Assembly (NCBI RefSeq): GCF_000771405.1
Contig: NZ_JDUI01000007.1
Span: forward strand, 62,001-126,000
Reading direction: 5' to 3'
From: Bifidobacterium pullorum DSM 20433
Lineage (GTDB): Bacteria; Actinomycetota; Actinomycetes; Actinomycetales; Bifidobacteriaceae
DNA length: 64,000 nt
Positions 26,098 through 35,547 of the stretch are shown here, piece after piece (the first letter of the stretch is position 1; every line of letters begins with the position of its first letter). A program made the position numbers and the translations under genes. Below the pieces are notes generated by a model. The model searched no databases. It worked only from the letters and a program-made list of their open reading frames with translations, and was not told the DNA's origin.

Positions 26098-26949
26098 ATG
26101 ACCGATAACGAGATCGCATTGAAGCTTTCGCAGGTGGAGTTCCGTCGTCAACGCCGTGTGATTCTGGCGGATGTGAATCTGGAGATCCGTCGTGGCGAGA
26201 AATGGGTGCTGTTCGGCCCCAACGGCATCGGCAAATCCAGCCTGGTGCAGATGATGAGCACGCGCGGATTCCCGTCCTCGGGCACCGTGGACATCCTCGG
26301 CAACCGGTTGGGCAAGGTGGACGTGTTCTCCTACCGCAACCGCATCGGCTTGAGTTCGGCCGAACTGGCCCGGGCGTTCCCGCCGAACGAGGACCCGCTG
26401 GACGCGGTGGTGACCGCCCTGACCGCCACCACGGGGCGCTGGCGCGACGCCTACACGGCGGAGGATTTCGCCAAGGCGCGCGGGCTGATGGAGGAGTTTG
26501 GCATCGCCTATCTGGAAGGCAAGCAGATGTTCAAACTCTCGGAAGGGGAGCGCACGCGCGTGCTGATCTGCCGTGCGCTGATGGCCGACCCGGACCTGCT
26601 GATCCTCGACGAGCCGACCACGGGTCTGGACCTGGGCGGCCGCGAGCTGGCGCTGCGGGCGTTGAGCCGCATCGGCGCCGAGGACACCGAGCGCACCGTG
26701 CTGCTGGTCACGCACCGTCTGGAGGAGATTCCGACCGGCTTCGACCATGTGGCCGTCATGGGACGCATGAGCGGCGACGAGGCCGACGCCTACAAGGCGA
26801 ACGTGGCGGGCAACAATCCCTCGCCCGGCACCATTGTGTACACCGGCGACCTGGAGCACGGGTTCACCTCGGAACGGCTGACGGCCGTGTTCGGCCTGCC
26901 GCTGGAGGTGACGCACACCAACGGCCGCTGGTCCGCGTTCGCACGCTGA
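26098..26949 (+). CDS. Stand-alone ABC ATPase
   Basis: A 283-residue ABC ATPase: Walker A GPNGIGKSS at about 41-49, signature LSEGE near 149, Walker B LLILDEP near 172, and the H-loop TH near 207. No permease gene is adjacent. Its YlmA/ModF-like type is often encoded alone, so the partner or role is unknown. The C-terminal 60 residues are less conserved. The ATG has no Shine-Dalgarno; TACAGT at 26086-26091 is six bases upstream, so the mRNA may be leaderless. Confidence 0.88.
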   Translation: MTDNEIALKLSQVEFRRQRRVILADVNLEIRRGEKWVLFGPNGIGKSSLVQMMSTRGFPSSGTVDILGNRLGKVDVFSYRNRIGLSSAELARAFPPNEDPLDAVVTALTATTGRWRDAYTAEDFAKARGLMEEFGIAYLEGKQMFKLSEGERTRVLICRALMADPDLLILDEPTTGLDLGGRELALRALSRIGAEDTERTVLLVTHRLEEIPTGFDHVAVMGRMSGDEADAYKANVAGNNPSPGTIVYTGDLEHGFTSERLTAVFGLPLEVTHTNGRWSAFAR

Positions 26950-27061
26950 CGGCCGGGAGCGAATTCGCTAACCCATAGGTGACGCCGCACGGGATATGGC
27001 GCAATGTGTCAGAGTCCAGTGGCACAGCGCCGCGTGTCCTCAGCTGATTCCGGAGTGGACA

Positions 27062-27090
27062 TTGCAATATAGCTTACGGTGAAAGATATT
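27062..27090 (+). promoter_or_regulatory. Promoter candidate for the ABC exporter pair
   Basis: TTGCAA (27062-27067) and GATATT (27085-27090) are 17 bases apart, in an AT-rich patch of an otherwise GC-rich gap. A transcript from here would have a leader of about 65 bases before ATG 27161. Confidence 0.45.
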
Positions 27091-27160
27091 TCCTTGCGTG
27101 TGTGTAGTCTGGTCTCGATTCACTGGACGATACGACGTAAGGAAAGGAGTTGAATGACGC

Positions 27161-28891
27161 ATGTTCCGCATCATGACGCACTATCTCAAAGCGTATAAGT
27201 GGCAGGTGCTGGCGCTGATGGTCTTCCAGATCGCGCAGGCGCTGCTGGCACTCTACCTGCCGAATCTGAACGCCGACATCATCAACAAGGGCGTCGCCTC
27301 GGGCTCCAGCTCGGAGATCTACCGCTACGGCGCGATCATGCTGGGCTTCAGCCTGTTGCAGGTCGCCGCGGCCATTGTGGCCACGTACTTCTCGTCCCGG
27401 TTGGCGATGCGCCTGGGCTATGAGGTCCGCCGCGACTACTTCAAGGCGGTGGAGGGCTTCTCGCTGCAGGAGGTGGAGCGTTTCTCCGCCGGCTCGCTGA
27501 TCACCCGCGCCACCAACGATGTGCTGCAGGTGCAGATGATGTTCTACCAGGGCTTCGCCGTCATCCTGCAGGCGCCGATCATGTTCCTGGGAGGCATCAT
27601 CCTGGCCATCAAGCAGGATGCCACGCTCACCTGGCTGCTGGTGGTCATCATCCCGGTGATCTTCATCGTGGCCATGCTGCTGATGGGCCGCATGCGCCCG
27701 CTGTTCGGCCAGCTGCAGGACCGGCTTGACAACCTCAACCGCATCGTGCGCGAGCAGATCACCGGCGTGCGCGTGATCCGCGCGTTCACCCGTGAGGCCA
27801 CCGAGGCGGAGCGCTTCGAGAAGGGCAACTCCCAGCTGCGTCAGACCATGGTCGGCGTCGGCCGGCTCATGAGCCTGATGATGCCTCTGATGATGTTCAT
27901 CATGAACCTGTCGAACATCTCGATCATGTGGTTTGGCGGCAAACGCATCGACGCCGGCGGCATGGAGATCGGCAGCCTGCAGGCGTTCATCCAGTATCTG
28001 ATGATGATCCTGATGAGCCTGATGATGGCCGCGATGATGTCGGTCATGATCCCGCGCGCGATGGTGTCGGCCAAGCGCATCAACGAGGTGTGCGACACGA
28101 CCTCGTCGATCACCGCGCCCGAACACCCGTATCATCCGACCGACCCGAAGGGCGTCGTCGAATTCCGTCATGTCTCCTTCCGTTACCCGGGTGCCGAGGA
28201 ACCGGTGCTCGATGACGTGAGCTTCACGCTCGAACCGGGCAGGACCCTGGCGATCATCGGCTCGACCGGCTCAGGCAAGTCCACGATCATCCGCCTGGCC
28301 CAGCGCATGTTCGATGCGACCGACGGCCAGATCCTGGTCGACGGGCACGATGTGCGCGAATACGATCCGCACGAGCTGGCCGCGCTGTTCGGCACCGTGC
28401 CGCAGAAGGCCCTGCTGTTTACCGGCACCGTGGCCAGCAACTTGAAGTTCGGCGACCGTAACGCCGACGAGGCCAAGATGTGGAAGGCGCTGGAAATCGC
28501 CCAGTCGGACGGCTTCATCCGGGAGAATCCGGAGGGCCTGGACGCGCCGGTGGCCCAGGGCGGCACGAACTTCTCCGGTGGCCAGCGCCAGCGTCTGTGC
28601 ATCGCGCGCGCCATCATGCGCGATCCGAAGATCTTCACCTTCGACGACTCGTTCTCGGCGCTCGATTTCGCCACCGACCGCGCGCTGCGTGACGCGTTGA
28701 AGCCGATCACGGAGCATACCTCGGTCATCATCGTGGCCCAGCGCATCTCCACGGTCATGGACGCCGACCAGATCATCGTCATGGAGAACGGTCGTATCGT
28801 CGGCAAGGGCCGGCATGAGGAACTGATGCAGGACTGCGAGACGTACCGTGAAATCGCGGATTCGCAGCTGAAGAACGAGGAGGTGGACTGA
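27161..28891 (+). CDS. Heterodimeric ABC exporter, subunit A (degenerate site)
   Basis: A 576-residue half-exporter: six transmembrane helices (about 15-305), then an ATPase domain with Walker A GSTGSGKST, signature FSGGQRQ and Walker B IFTFDDS. The catalytic Glu after Walker B is Asp here, as in the degenerate-site subunit of LmrCD/TM287-288 exporters. It pairs with the next gene, which overlaps by one base. Such pairs export drugs or lipids; the substrate is unknown. GGAAAGGAG lies at 27141-27149; ATG 27161 is 11 bases away. A 14-codon reading frame at 27154 starts closer but out of frame. Confidence 0.92.
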   Translation: MFRIMTHYLKAYKWQVLALMVFQIAQALLALYLPNLNADIINKGVASGSSSEIYRYGAIMLGFSLLQVAAAIVATYFSSRLAMRLGYEVRRDYFKAVEGFSLQEVERFSAGSLITRATNDVLQVQMMFYQGFAVILQAPIMFLGGIILAIKQDATLTWLLVVIIPVIFIVAMLLMGRMRPLFGQLQDRLDNLNRIVREQITGVRVIRAFTREATEAERFEKGNSQLRQTMVGVGRLMSLMMPLMMFIMNLSNISIMWFGGKRIDAGGMEIGSLQAFIQYLMMILMSLMMAAMMSVMIPRAMVSAKRINEVCDTTSSITAPEHPYHPTDPKGVVEFRHVSFRYPGAEEPVLDDVSFTLEPGRTLAIIGSTGSGKSTIIRLAQRMFDATDGQILVDGHDVREYDPHELAALFGTVPQKALLFTGTVASNLKFGDRNADEAKMWKALEIAQSDGFIRENPEGLDAPVAQGGTNFSGGQRQRLCIARAIMRDPKIFTFDDSFSALDFATDRALRDALKPITEHTSVIIVAQRISTVMDADQIIVMENGRIVGKGRHEELMQDCETYREIADSQLKNEEVD

Positions 28892-30825
28892 TGCCCGGAC
28901 ATGGACGCGGCAACGCAACCACCACGGCTCCGACGACCACGAAGCCGCGCAGCCACACGCTCAAGCGTCTGGTGAAGTACATCCTGGCCGACAAGCTGCG
29001 CGTGGCGATTGTCATCATCGCCTGTGGCCTGGCCACCACCACCATGGTGCTGGGGCCGAAGATCATGGGACAGGCCACGAACGTGCTGTTCGAAGGCGTG
29101 ATCTCCAAGATGCTGCCCGCCGGCGCCACCAAGGAGCAGGCCATCGCGGCCCTTGAGGCTAACGGCCAGGGCAGCATGGTGGATATGGTCTCCTCGATGG
29201 ACATCCACCCCGGCCAAGGCGTGGACTTCGGCAAGGTGGCGGCGATTCTGGGAATCACCGCCTGCGTGTTCCTCTGCACCGTCACGCTGCGCTGGATCCA
29301 GGGCTGGACGCTGACCCGCCTGGTCTCCAACGCGGTCTACCGCATGCGCCAGCAGATCGAGGCCAAGCTCGATCATCTGCCGCTGAGCTACTTCGACCGC
29401 GTGCCCCGCGGCGAGGTGATGAGCCGCACCACCAACGACATCGACAACATCGGCCAGTCGCTCCAGCAGGTGCTGGGCGAGTTCATCTTCGCCCTGTTCT
29501 CGATCATCGGCACCGTGATCATGATGATCACGATCTCGCCGCTGCTGCTGCTCATCTCGCTGATCGTGATCCCGTTCCTGCTGGCGGCCGCGTACTTCAT
29601 CATCCGCAAGTCGCAGCCGTACTACATCCGGCAGTGGGATGCCACCGGCAAGGTCAACAGCCAGGTGGAGGAAATGTTCTCCGGTCATATGGTGATCCGC
29701 GCCTACGGACAGGAGGACGAGACGATCGACGAGTTCGACCGCCGCAACCGCGAGCTGTATGATAGCTCGTTCATGGCCACGTTGATCGCCGGCATCAACA
29801 TGCCGGTCACGCAGTTCTTCGGCAACCTGAACTTCGTGATCGTGGTGGTCGTCGGCGGACTCAAGGTGCTCTCCGGCACGATGACGCTGGGCGACCTGCA
29901 GGCGTTCTCCCAGTATTCGCGCCAGCTCTCCCAGCCGCTCGGCCAGTTGAGCTCGATGGCCACGATCCTGCAGAGCTCCCTGGCTTCGGCCGAACGCATC
30001 TTCGAGTTCCTGGACGAGCCCGAGGAGGTGGCCGAACGCGAGCACACACGGGATATTGAGGACGTCAAGGGCCTGGTGCGCTTCGACCACGTCAAGTTCA
30101 GCTATGATCCGGCCGAGCCACTGATCGAGGACTTGTCGTTGGAGGCCAAGCCCGGCCAGACGATCGCCATTGTCGGCCCGACCGGCGCCGGCAAGACCAC
30201 GCTGGTCAACCTGCTCATGCGGTTCTATGAGATCCAGGGCGGCTCAATCACGATCGACGGCGTGGACACCCGTGACATGACCCGGCACGACCTGCGCCGG
30301 CACTTCGGCATGGTCCTGCAGGACACCTGGCTGTTCGACGGCACGATTCGCGAGAACCTGCTCTATGGTGTCCGCGAGGGCGAAACCATCAGCGAGGAAC
30401 GCATGATCGAAGGTGCCAAGGCCTGCCATGTGGATGAGTTCGTGCGCCGTCTGCCCGACGGGTACGACACCGAGCTCAAGGATGAAACCGCGGAGATGAG
30501 CCAGGGCGAACGCCAGTTGATGACCATCTGCCGCGCGTTCCTCTCCGACCCGGACATCCTGATCCTGGACGAGGCCACCAGCTCGGTCGACACCCGCACC
30601 GAGGTGCTGGTCCAGCAGGCGATGAACCATCTGCGTGAGGGCCGCACCAGCTTCGTGATCGCCCACCGCCTGTCCACGATCCGTGACGCCGACCTGATCC
30701 TGGTGGTCAACCACGGTTCGATCGTGGAACAGGGACGCCACGAGGAGCTGCTCGCCAAGGGCGGCGCCTACGCGAACCTGTATCAGGCGCAGTTCACGAA
30801 CGGCGACAACATCGAGGAGGACTGA
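28891..30825 (+). CDS. Heterodimeric ABC exporter, subunit B
   Basis: A 644-residue half-exporter. A Thr-rich N-terminal tail precedes six helices. An extra hydrophilic segment of about 45 residues lies between helices 1 and 2 (residues about 75-110), probably outside. The ATPase domain has Walker A GPTGAGKTT, signature MSQGERQ (altered from LSGGQ), and a normal Walker B ILILDEATSS. The intact catalytic Glu here and Asp in the partner give one active and one degenerate site. The start overlaps the partner's stop (TGATG). A hairpin terminator follows 51 bases on. Confidence 0.93.
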   Translation: MPGHGRGNATTTAPTTTKPRSHTLKRLVKYILADKLRVAIVIIACGLATTTMVLGPKIMGQATNVLFEGVISKMLPAGATKEQAIAALEANGQGSMVDMVSSMDIHPGQGVDFGKVAAILGITACVFLCTVTLRWIQGWTLTRLVSNAVYRMRQQIEAKLDHLPLSYFDRVPRGEVMSRTTNDIDNIGQSLQQVLGEFIFALFSIIGTVIMMITISPLLLLISLIVIPFLLAAAYFIIRKSQPYYIRQWDATGKVNSQVEEMFSGHMVIRAYGQEDETIDEFDRRNRELYDSSFMATLIAGINMPVTQFFGNLNFVIVVVVGGLKVLSGTMTLGDLQAFSQYSRQLSQPLGQLSSMATILQSSLASAERIFEFLDEPEEVAEREHTRDIEDVKGLVRFDHVKFSYDPAEPLIEDLSLEAKPGQTIAIVGPTGAGKTTLVNLLMRFYEIQGGSITIDGVDTRDMTRHDLRRHFGMVLQDTWLFDGTIRENLLYGVREGETISEERMIEGAKACHVDEFVRRLPDGYDTELKDETAEMSQGERQLMTICRAFLSDPDILILDEATSSVDTRTEVLVQQAMNHLREGRTSFVIAHRLSTIRDADLILVVNHGSIVEQGRHEELLAKGGAYANLYQAQFTNGDNIEED

Positions 30826-30849
30826 TTCCTTCCGTAGGCGATTCTCGTC

Positions 30850-30944
30850 TTCAGTTGGAAACCGTTGAACGATTCAGGCCCGGATATGCCGCATGATGGC
30901 GTGTCCGGGCCCGCTTATACCCGGTTCAGTTCCCAACTGAACCG
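30850..30944. repeat. Intergenic inverted-repeat element, candidate family copy 1
   Basis: A TTCAGTTGGAAAC arm (30850-30862) is nearly complementary to GTTCCCAACTGAA (30929-30941). The right end is also a 10-bp palindrome with a 3-base centre (30922-30931 with 30935-30944). The exporter's terminator lies inside. The same arm sequences recur at 46916-47045. Confidence 0.5.
30877..30911 (+). terminator. Hairpin terminator of the ABC exporter operon
   Basis: An 8-bp GC stem GGCCCGGA/TCCGGGCC (30877-30884 with 30904-30911) extends inward by six more pairs including G-U. CGCTTATAC follows, so the U-run is poor. Confidence 0.6.
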
Positions 30945-31107
30945 ATGATTCCCATATTGAATGCATGCTAACCGGGCACGAAGGCGGCTTCCAAGACGTT
31001 TCCGATGTTCATCGCGTGTGGAACATCGCCGGATGCGGCATGTGCGGGCCGATTCCGCCCCGGACGGTATGCTCGGGTGAGGAATCGGACACGAGGAAAG
31101 GACGCGC

Positions 31108-32193
31108 ATGCGCAGAGGGCCGCTGCAGGCGGGCGAGAAGGTGCAGTTCACCGACCGCCGGGGCAAGAAGATCACCGACCAGCTGGTGCCGGGCGGCACC
31201 ACGCAGACCGAACACGGCCTGATCCTGCATGACGAGGTGATCGGACGGCCCGAAGGCAGCGTGACCGTGACCGTCAGCGCCAAGCGTGAGGCGCAGGTCA
31301 ACGTGCAGCACCCCGAACGCGACGCCGGCAAACCGTGGAAGGGCACGCGCGCCATCGGCGGCTGGCAGTTCGCCGTCATGCGCCCGCGTCTGGCCGACTA
31401 CGTACTCTCCATGCCGCGCGGCGCGCAGATCATGTATCCGAAGGACATCGCCCATGTCATCCAGCTCGGCGACATCCGCTCCGGCATGACCGTGCTTGAA
31501 TCCGGGGCCGGATCCGGCGCGATGAGCATCAACCTGCTGGACGCCGTGGGGGAGACCGGGCATCTGACCACCATCGAGATGCGCGGCGAGTTCGCCCGCG
31601 TGGCCGAGGCGAACGCCACCGTGTACTACGGGTCCCGGCCGCAGTGGTGGAACCTGCTGACCGGCGACTTCGATTCGGTGGCCGCCACGTTGCCGGAACA
31701 TTCCTTCGACCGCATCATGCTGGATATGCTCGACCCGTGGAACCGGCTCGAACAGGCGTATCGCGTGATTGCCCCGGGTGGCGTGCTGATCTGCTACGTC
31801 ACCACCACCACCCAGCTGAGCCGGCTCGCCGAGGCCCTGCGTGAATCCGGCGTATGGACCGAGCCGGACGTGCAGGAGACATTGGAACGCAACTGGAAGG
31901 TGCAGGGGCTGGCCGTGCGTCCGGATCATCAGATGATCGGCCACACCGGGTTCCTGGTGATCTCACGCGCGATGGCGGAGGGATTCCAGGCGTTGAAGAA
32001 GCGCGACCGTCCGACCAAGGACACGACCAGCGACATCGACGAGCTGACCGCCGAGGAGCGCGCCGCCCAGCTGGAGGATCTTGAGTTGCGCGATATCTCC
32101 GACCGCAAGCTGCGCAAGGTGCTTCGGGACTTGGATATCCAGGTTGCCGCCCTCGAACGGCCCGGGTCGTCGGATGGCGCTGAATCCGCATGA
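31108..32193 (+). CDS. trmI: tRNA (adenine-58-N1)-methyltransferase
   Basis: A 361-residue SAM-dependent methyltransferase that makes m1A58 in the T-loop of tRNAs. The N-terminal beta domain includes GKKITDQLVPGG. SAM motif I is VLESGAGSGAMS, and motif IV is MLDMLDPWNRLEQ. The family is usually about 280 residues; this one has a charged C-terminal extension of about 70 residues (DELTAEERAAQLEDLELRD) likely to be helical. ATG 31108 follows GAGGAAAGGA. A small hairpin CGATGTTC/GAACATCG (31003-31028) lies upstream. Confidence 0.94.
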   Translation: MRRGPLQAGEKVQFTDRRGKKITDQLVPGGTTQTEHGLILHDEVIGRPEGSVTVTVSAKREAQVNVQHPERDAGKPWKGTRAIGGWQFAVMRPRLADYVLSMPRGAQIMYPKDIAHVIQLGDIRSGMTVLESGAGSGAMSINLLDAVGETGHLTTIEMRGEFARVAEANATVYYGSRPQWWNLLTGDFDSVAATLPEHSFDRIMLDMLDPWNRLEQAYRVIAPGGVLICYVTTTTQLSRLAEALRESGVWTEPDVQETLERNWKVQGLAVRPDHQMIGHTGFLVISRAMAEGFQALKKRDRPTKDTTSDIDELTAEERAAQLEDLELRDISDRKLRKVLRDLDIQVAALERPGSSDGAESA

Positions 32194-32296
32194 CGATCAA
32201 TCTACGTAGTTTCCGCCTTCGGCGTCGTTCAGGCAAGCCGAAGCCCGGACTCTGCGACAATGGGAACTAAAGACACATGGGCGCGAGGAGCATGAC

Positions 32297-32854
32297 ATGG
32301 GCATGAAACTGAAGAAGGTGGCCAAGGCGGCCAAGGATTACCGGCATATCCTCATCGTGATGCGCCATGCCAAGGCCGAATCCCTCGGCAAAGCCAGCGA
32401 TCGTGACCGGAACCTGACCGATAAGGGGCTCAAGCAGGCCAAGACCGTGGCCAAGGGTCTTGTGGAGCTTGACCTTGTGCCCGACCGCATCGCCTGTTCG
32501 GGCGCGGCCCGCGCGCTGCAGACCTGCGAGCGCATGCTCAAGACCTTCGGCGACCATCCCGCGGTGGATTACCGCCAAAGTCTGTACGAGAGCGGCGTGC
32601 AGGCTGTATTCGATGAGATCGCGCAAACCAAGGACAAGCATCGGGTGCTGATGGTGCTCGGCCACGAGCCCACGGTGTCGATCAGCTGCCAGTGGTTGGC
32701 CTCCGAGGATTCCGATCCGTCGTTGTTGGACCTGCTGAACCTGGGTCTGTCGACCGCCGGCGTGGTGATCTTCGGCTCCGACGAGCCGTTCGAGCGCTGG
32801 CAAATCCGCACCGGCCGCCTCCTGGCCGTCCTCACCCCCAAGGACTTCGACTGA
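32297..32854 (+). CDS. SixA-like histidine phosphatase
   Basis: A 185-residue protein of the histidine-phosphatase superfamily, SixA-like subgroup. The phospho-accepting His is in the MRHAKAES motif at about 22-29, the general arginine region is CSGAARALQTCE, and the second His is in LGHEPTVS. Relatives dephosphorylate phospho-His on signalling proteins or small phosphate esters; the substrate here is unknown. ATG 32297 lies six bases after GCGAGGAG; another in-frame ATG is at 32303. It appears to be a single gene between trmI and metE. Confidence 0.88.
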   Translation: MGMKLKKVAKAAKDYRHILIVMRHAKAESLGKASDRDRNLTDKGLKQAKTVAKGLVELDLVPDRIACSGAARALQTCERMLKTFGDHPAVDYRQSLYESGVQAVFDEIAQTKDKHRVLMVLGHEPTVSISCQWLASEDSDPSLLDLLNLGLSTAGVVIFGSDEPFERWQIRTGRLLAVLTPKDFD

Positions 32855-33155
32855 TTCGCGACTCTGACACATTCCGGCCACGGGCGTATTTTCAAAATCG
32901 TTGAAATTCCAACGTTTTAACGACATGCATCAGAGTCACAATGCATCAGAGTCCGGTTCGAGGGGCGCAACGAGGGCAGTGGATTAGCATATAAACACAA
33001 TTTATAACGACACTCAAATTGAGCTGATGCCTTATATCCCGGGGTTGTCTGATAGGCTGACCGCAACACGATAGCGAACGCATCAGGCGCGCAACGCTTC
33101 GGGAACACCTGGGAACCGAACACGCAGGCGCCATCGACAACGGTCAGGAGGCATC
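32855..33155. other. 301-base intergenic region upstream of metE with repeated 13-mers
   Basis: No gene is seen. The 13-mer ATGCATCAGAGTC occurs twice in direct orientation, 16 bases apart (32925-32937 and 32941-32953), and GACTCTGA occurs inverted at 32860-32867. The middle (32970-33035) is unusually AT-rich and contains the palindrome CTCAAATTGAG (33013-33023). TTGTCT (33045-33050) could be a -35, with ACGATA 17 bases on. I see no cobalamin, SAM or T-box motif. The repeats are candidate operators for methionine control. Confidence 0.5.
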
Positions 33156-35465
33156 ATGTCCACACTCACTTCGGTTTCCGGCTTTCCCCGCATCGGCGGC
33201 GACCGCGAATTGAAGAAGGCCATCGAGGGTTATTGGAAAGGCAAGCACGGTCTGGATCAGGTGCGCGCCACCGCCAAGGAGCTGCGCGAGCGCCATTGGC
33301 GGCTGCAGGCCGAGGCCGGCATCGACCTGATTCCGAGCAACGACTTCAGCTATTACGATCAGGTGCTGGACACCGCCATCCTGCTCAACGTGATCCCGCA
33401 GCGCTACGACCGTCTGGCCTTCGAGAACCCCGAGGACACGCTGTTCGCGATGGCCCGCGGCTACCAGGGACCCAAGGGCGACGTGACGGCCCTGCCGATG
33501 AAGAAGTGGTTCACCACCAACTACCACTACCTGGTACCGGAGATCGACAGCGCCACCGACATCCATCTCAACGGCACCAAGCCGTTCGACGAGTTCGAGG
33601 AGGCCAAGGCGCTCGGCATCCACACCAAGCCGGTGCTCGTGGGCCCCTACACGTTCCTGAAGCTCGCGCGCAACGCCAAGGCCGAGCCGCTGGAGCTCGA
33701 CAAGGGTCTGGTCAACGCCGTGGCCGCCGTCTACGCCGAGATCCTGACCCGCTTCGCCGCGCTCGGCGCCACTTGGGTCCAGTTCGACGAGCCGTATCTG
33801 GTGCTGGACAAGGAGGACGGCGACGTCGAGCTGTTCAAGACGCTGTACGCCAAGATCCTGCCCGCCCGCACCGGCGGCGTCAAGGTGCTGCTTAACACGT
33901 ATTTCGGCCATATCGCCGACGTGTACGAGACCGTGAGCCTGCTGGGCTTCGACGGCATCGGACTGGATCTGATCGAGGGCCGGGACGAGAATCTGGAGGC
34001 CGTCGGCCGTTACGGCGTGGGGGAGTCGACCACGCTGTTCGCCGGGGTCATCAACGGCCGCAACATCTGGCGCAACGACTACGCGGCGAGCCTGGGGCTG
34101 GTCGACGCGCTGCGGCAGGTCACGCCGAATGTGGCCGTGGCCACCGCCTGCTCGCTGCTGCACGTGCCGTTCAGCACCGCCGGCGAGGATGGCCTGGGTG
34201 ATGAGGTGCGCCGTCATTTCGCGTTTGCGGTGGAGAAGCTCGGCGAGCTGCGTGCGGTCGCCGACCTGTCCGACGCCGACGAGGATGCGAAGAAGGCGTC
34301 CGAAGTGCTACGCGACAACCAGGCGCTGTTCGACGGCACACGTGTCGAGCCCGATCGGGCCGTGGCCGACCGTTTGGCCGCGCTGACCGATGAGGATGCG
34401 ACCCGCCGGCCCGCCCGCGCCGAGCGCCAGCGTCTGCAGCGCGAGGCGTTGCGTCTGCCGCTGCTGCCGACGACCACGATCGGCTCGTTCCCGCAGACCG
34501 CCGAGGTGCGTGCCGCCCGCGCCCGTCTGCGCAAGGGCGAGCTGACCCGTGAGGATTACGACGCGTTCATCCGCTCGCAGATCGACCAGGTCATTGCCTG
34601 GCAGGAGCAGATCGGACTCGACGTGCTGGTTCACGGCGAGTTCGAACGTAACGATATGGTCGAATACTTCGGCCAGCGACTCAATGGGTTCCTGTTCACC
34701 AAGAACGCCTGGGTGCAGTCCTATGGCACGCGCTGCGTCAAGCCGCCGATCGTCTGGGGCGACGTCTCGCGCCGCGAGCCGATCACCGTGGCCTGGAGCT
34801 CGTACGCGCAGAGCCGCACAGACCATGTAGTCAAGGGCATGCTCACCGGACCGGTGACGATCCTCAACTGGTCGTGGCCGCGCGAGGACATCTCCAACGA
34901 ACTGCAGACCAGGCAGCTGGCGTTGGCGATCCGCGACGAGGTGCTCGATCTGGAGAACGCCGGCATCCGCGTCATCCAGATCGACGAGGCCGCGTTGCGC
35001 GAGAAACTGCCGCTGCGCAAGTCCGATTGGCACAAGAAGTACCTGGACTGGGCGATTCCCGCGTTCCGGCTCGTGCACGCGGCCGTGCAGCCGACCACGC
35101 AGATCCACACCCACATGTGCTACTCGGAGTTCAACGACATCATCCGCGACATCGACGCGATGGACGCCGACGTGATCTCCTTCGAGGCCTCGCGCGCCGA
35201 CCTGGTGGTGTTGGACGCCATCCATGACGCGCATTTCGAAACCGAGACAGGCCCGGGCGTCTACGACATCCATTCCCCGCGCATCCCCTCGGTCGACGAG
35301 ATCGAGGAGCGCATCGACGAGATCCTGACCAAGGTGGACGCCAGCAAGCTGTGGATCAATCCCGACTGCGGACTCAAGACCCGCGGCAACGAGGAGACCT
35401 GGCCGAGCCTGAAGAACATGGTGGCGGCCACCCGCATCGTCCGCGCCAGGCTGGCCGCCCGCTGA
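33156..35465 (+). CDS. metE: Cobalamin-independent methionine synthase
   Basis: A 769-residue enzyme, normal length, that transfers methyl from 5-methyltetrahydrofolate polyglutamate to homocysteine without B12. The two (beta/alpha)8 barrels are complete. The C-terminal zinc site is visible in THMCYSEF and in [10 protein letters not shown], and [10 protein letters not shown] opens the catalytic barrel. ATG 33156 follows CAGGAGG. metF, which supplies the methyl donor, is next after an 82-base gap containing a strong hairpin. Confidence 0.97.
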   Translation: MSTLTSVSGFPRIGGDRELKKAIEGYWKGKHGLDQVRATAKELRERHWRLQAEAGIDLIPSNDFSYYDQVLDTAILLNVIPQRYDRLAFENPEDTLFAMARGYQGPKGDVTALPMKKWFTTNYHYLVPEIDSATDIHLNGTKPFDEFEEAKALGIHTKPVLVGPYTFLKLARNAKAEPLELDKGLVNAVAAVYAEILTRFAALGATWVQFDEPYLVLDKEDGDVELFKTLYAKILPARTGGVKVLLNTYFGHIADVYETVSLLGFDGIGLDLIEGRDENLEAVGRYGVGESTTLFAGVINGRNIWRNDYAASLGLVDALRQVTPNVAVATACSLLHVPFSTAGEDGLGDEVRRHFAFAVEKLGELRAVADLSDADEDAKKASEVLRDNQALFDGTRVEPDRAVADRLAALTDEDATRRPARAERQRLQREALRLPLLPTTTIGSFPQTAEVRAARARLRKGELTREDYDAFIRSQIDQVIAWQEQIGLDVLVHGEFERNDMVEYFGQRLNGFLFTKNAWVQSYGTRCVKPPIVWGDVSRREPITVAWSSYAQSRTDHVVKGMLTGPVTILNWSWPREDISNELQTRQLALAIRDEVLDLENAGIRVIQIDEAALREKLPLRKSDWHKKYLDWAIPAFRLVHAAVQPTTQIHTHMCYSEFNDIIRDIDAMDADVISFEASRADLVVLDAIHDAHFETETGPGVYDIHSPRIPSVDEIEERIDEILTKVDASKLWINPDCGLKTRGNEETWPSLKNMVAATRIVRARLAAR

Positions 35466-35495
35466 CCGGCGCATCGTACCGCACCATCTCGTTTC

Positions 35496-35525
35496 GGGCC
35501 GGTGATCCCTTGGGGATGCCGGCCC
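35496..35525 (+). other. Bulged hairpin in the metE-metF gap
   Basis: A 7-bp outer stem (35496-35502 with 35519-35525) and a 5-bp inner stem (35505-35509 with 35513-35517) form one bulged hairpin with a 3-base loop. No U-run follows. It may tune metF relative to metE by attenuation or mRNA processing. Confidence 0.45.
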
Positions 35526-35547
35526 CGACATAGGAGAGTCGTTCACC

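Noticed and set aside
27003..27016. A further copy of the TCAGAGTCC motif found before metE
   Set aside because: Only nine bases match and the context differs; likely chance.
32855..33155. Cobalamin, SAM or T-box riboswitch before metE
   Set aside because: I looked for the conserved boxes and found none; metE is the B12-independent enzyme, but no B12-box sequence is visible.
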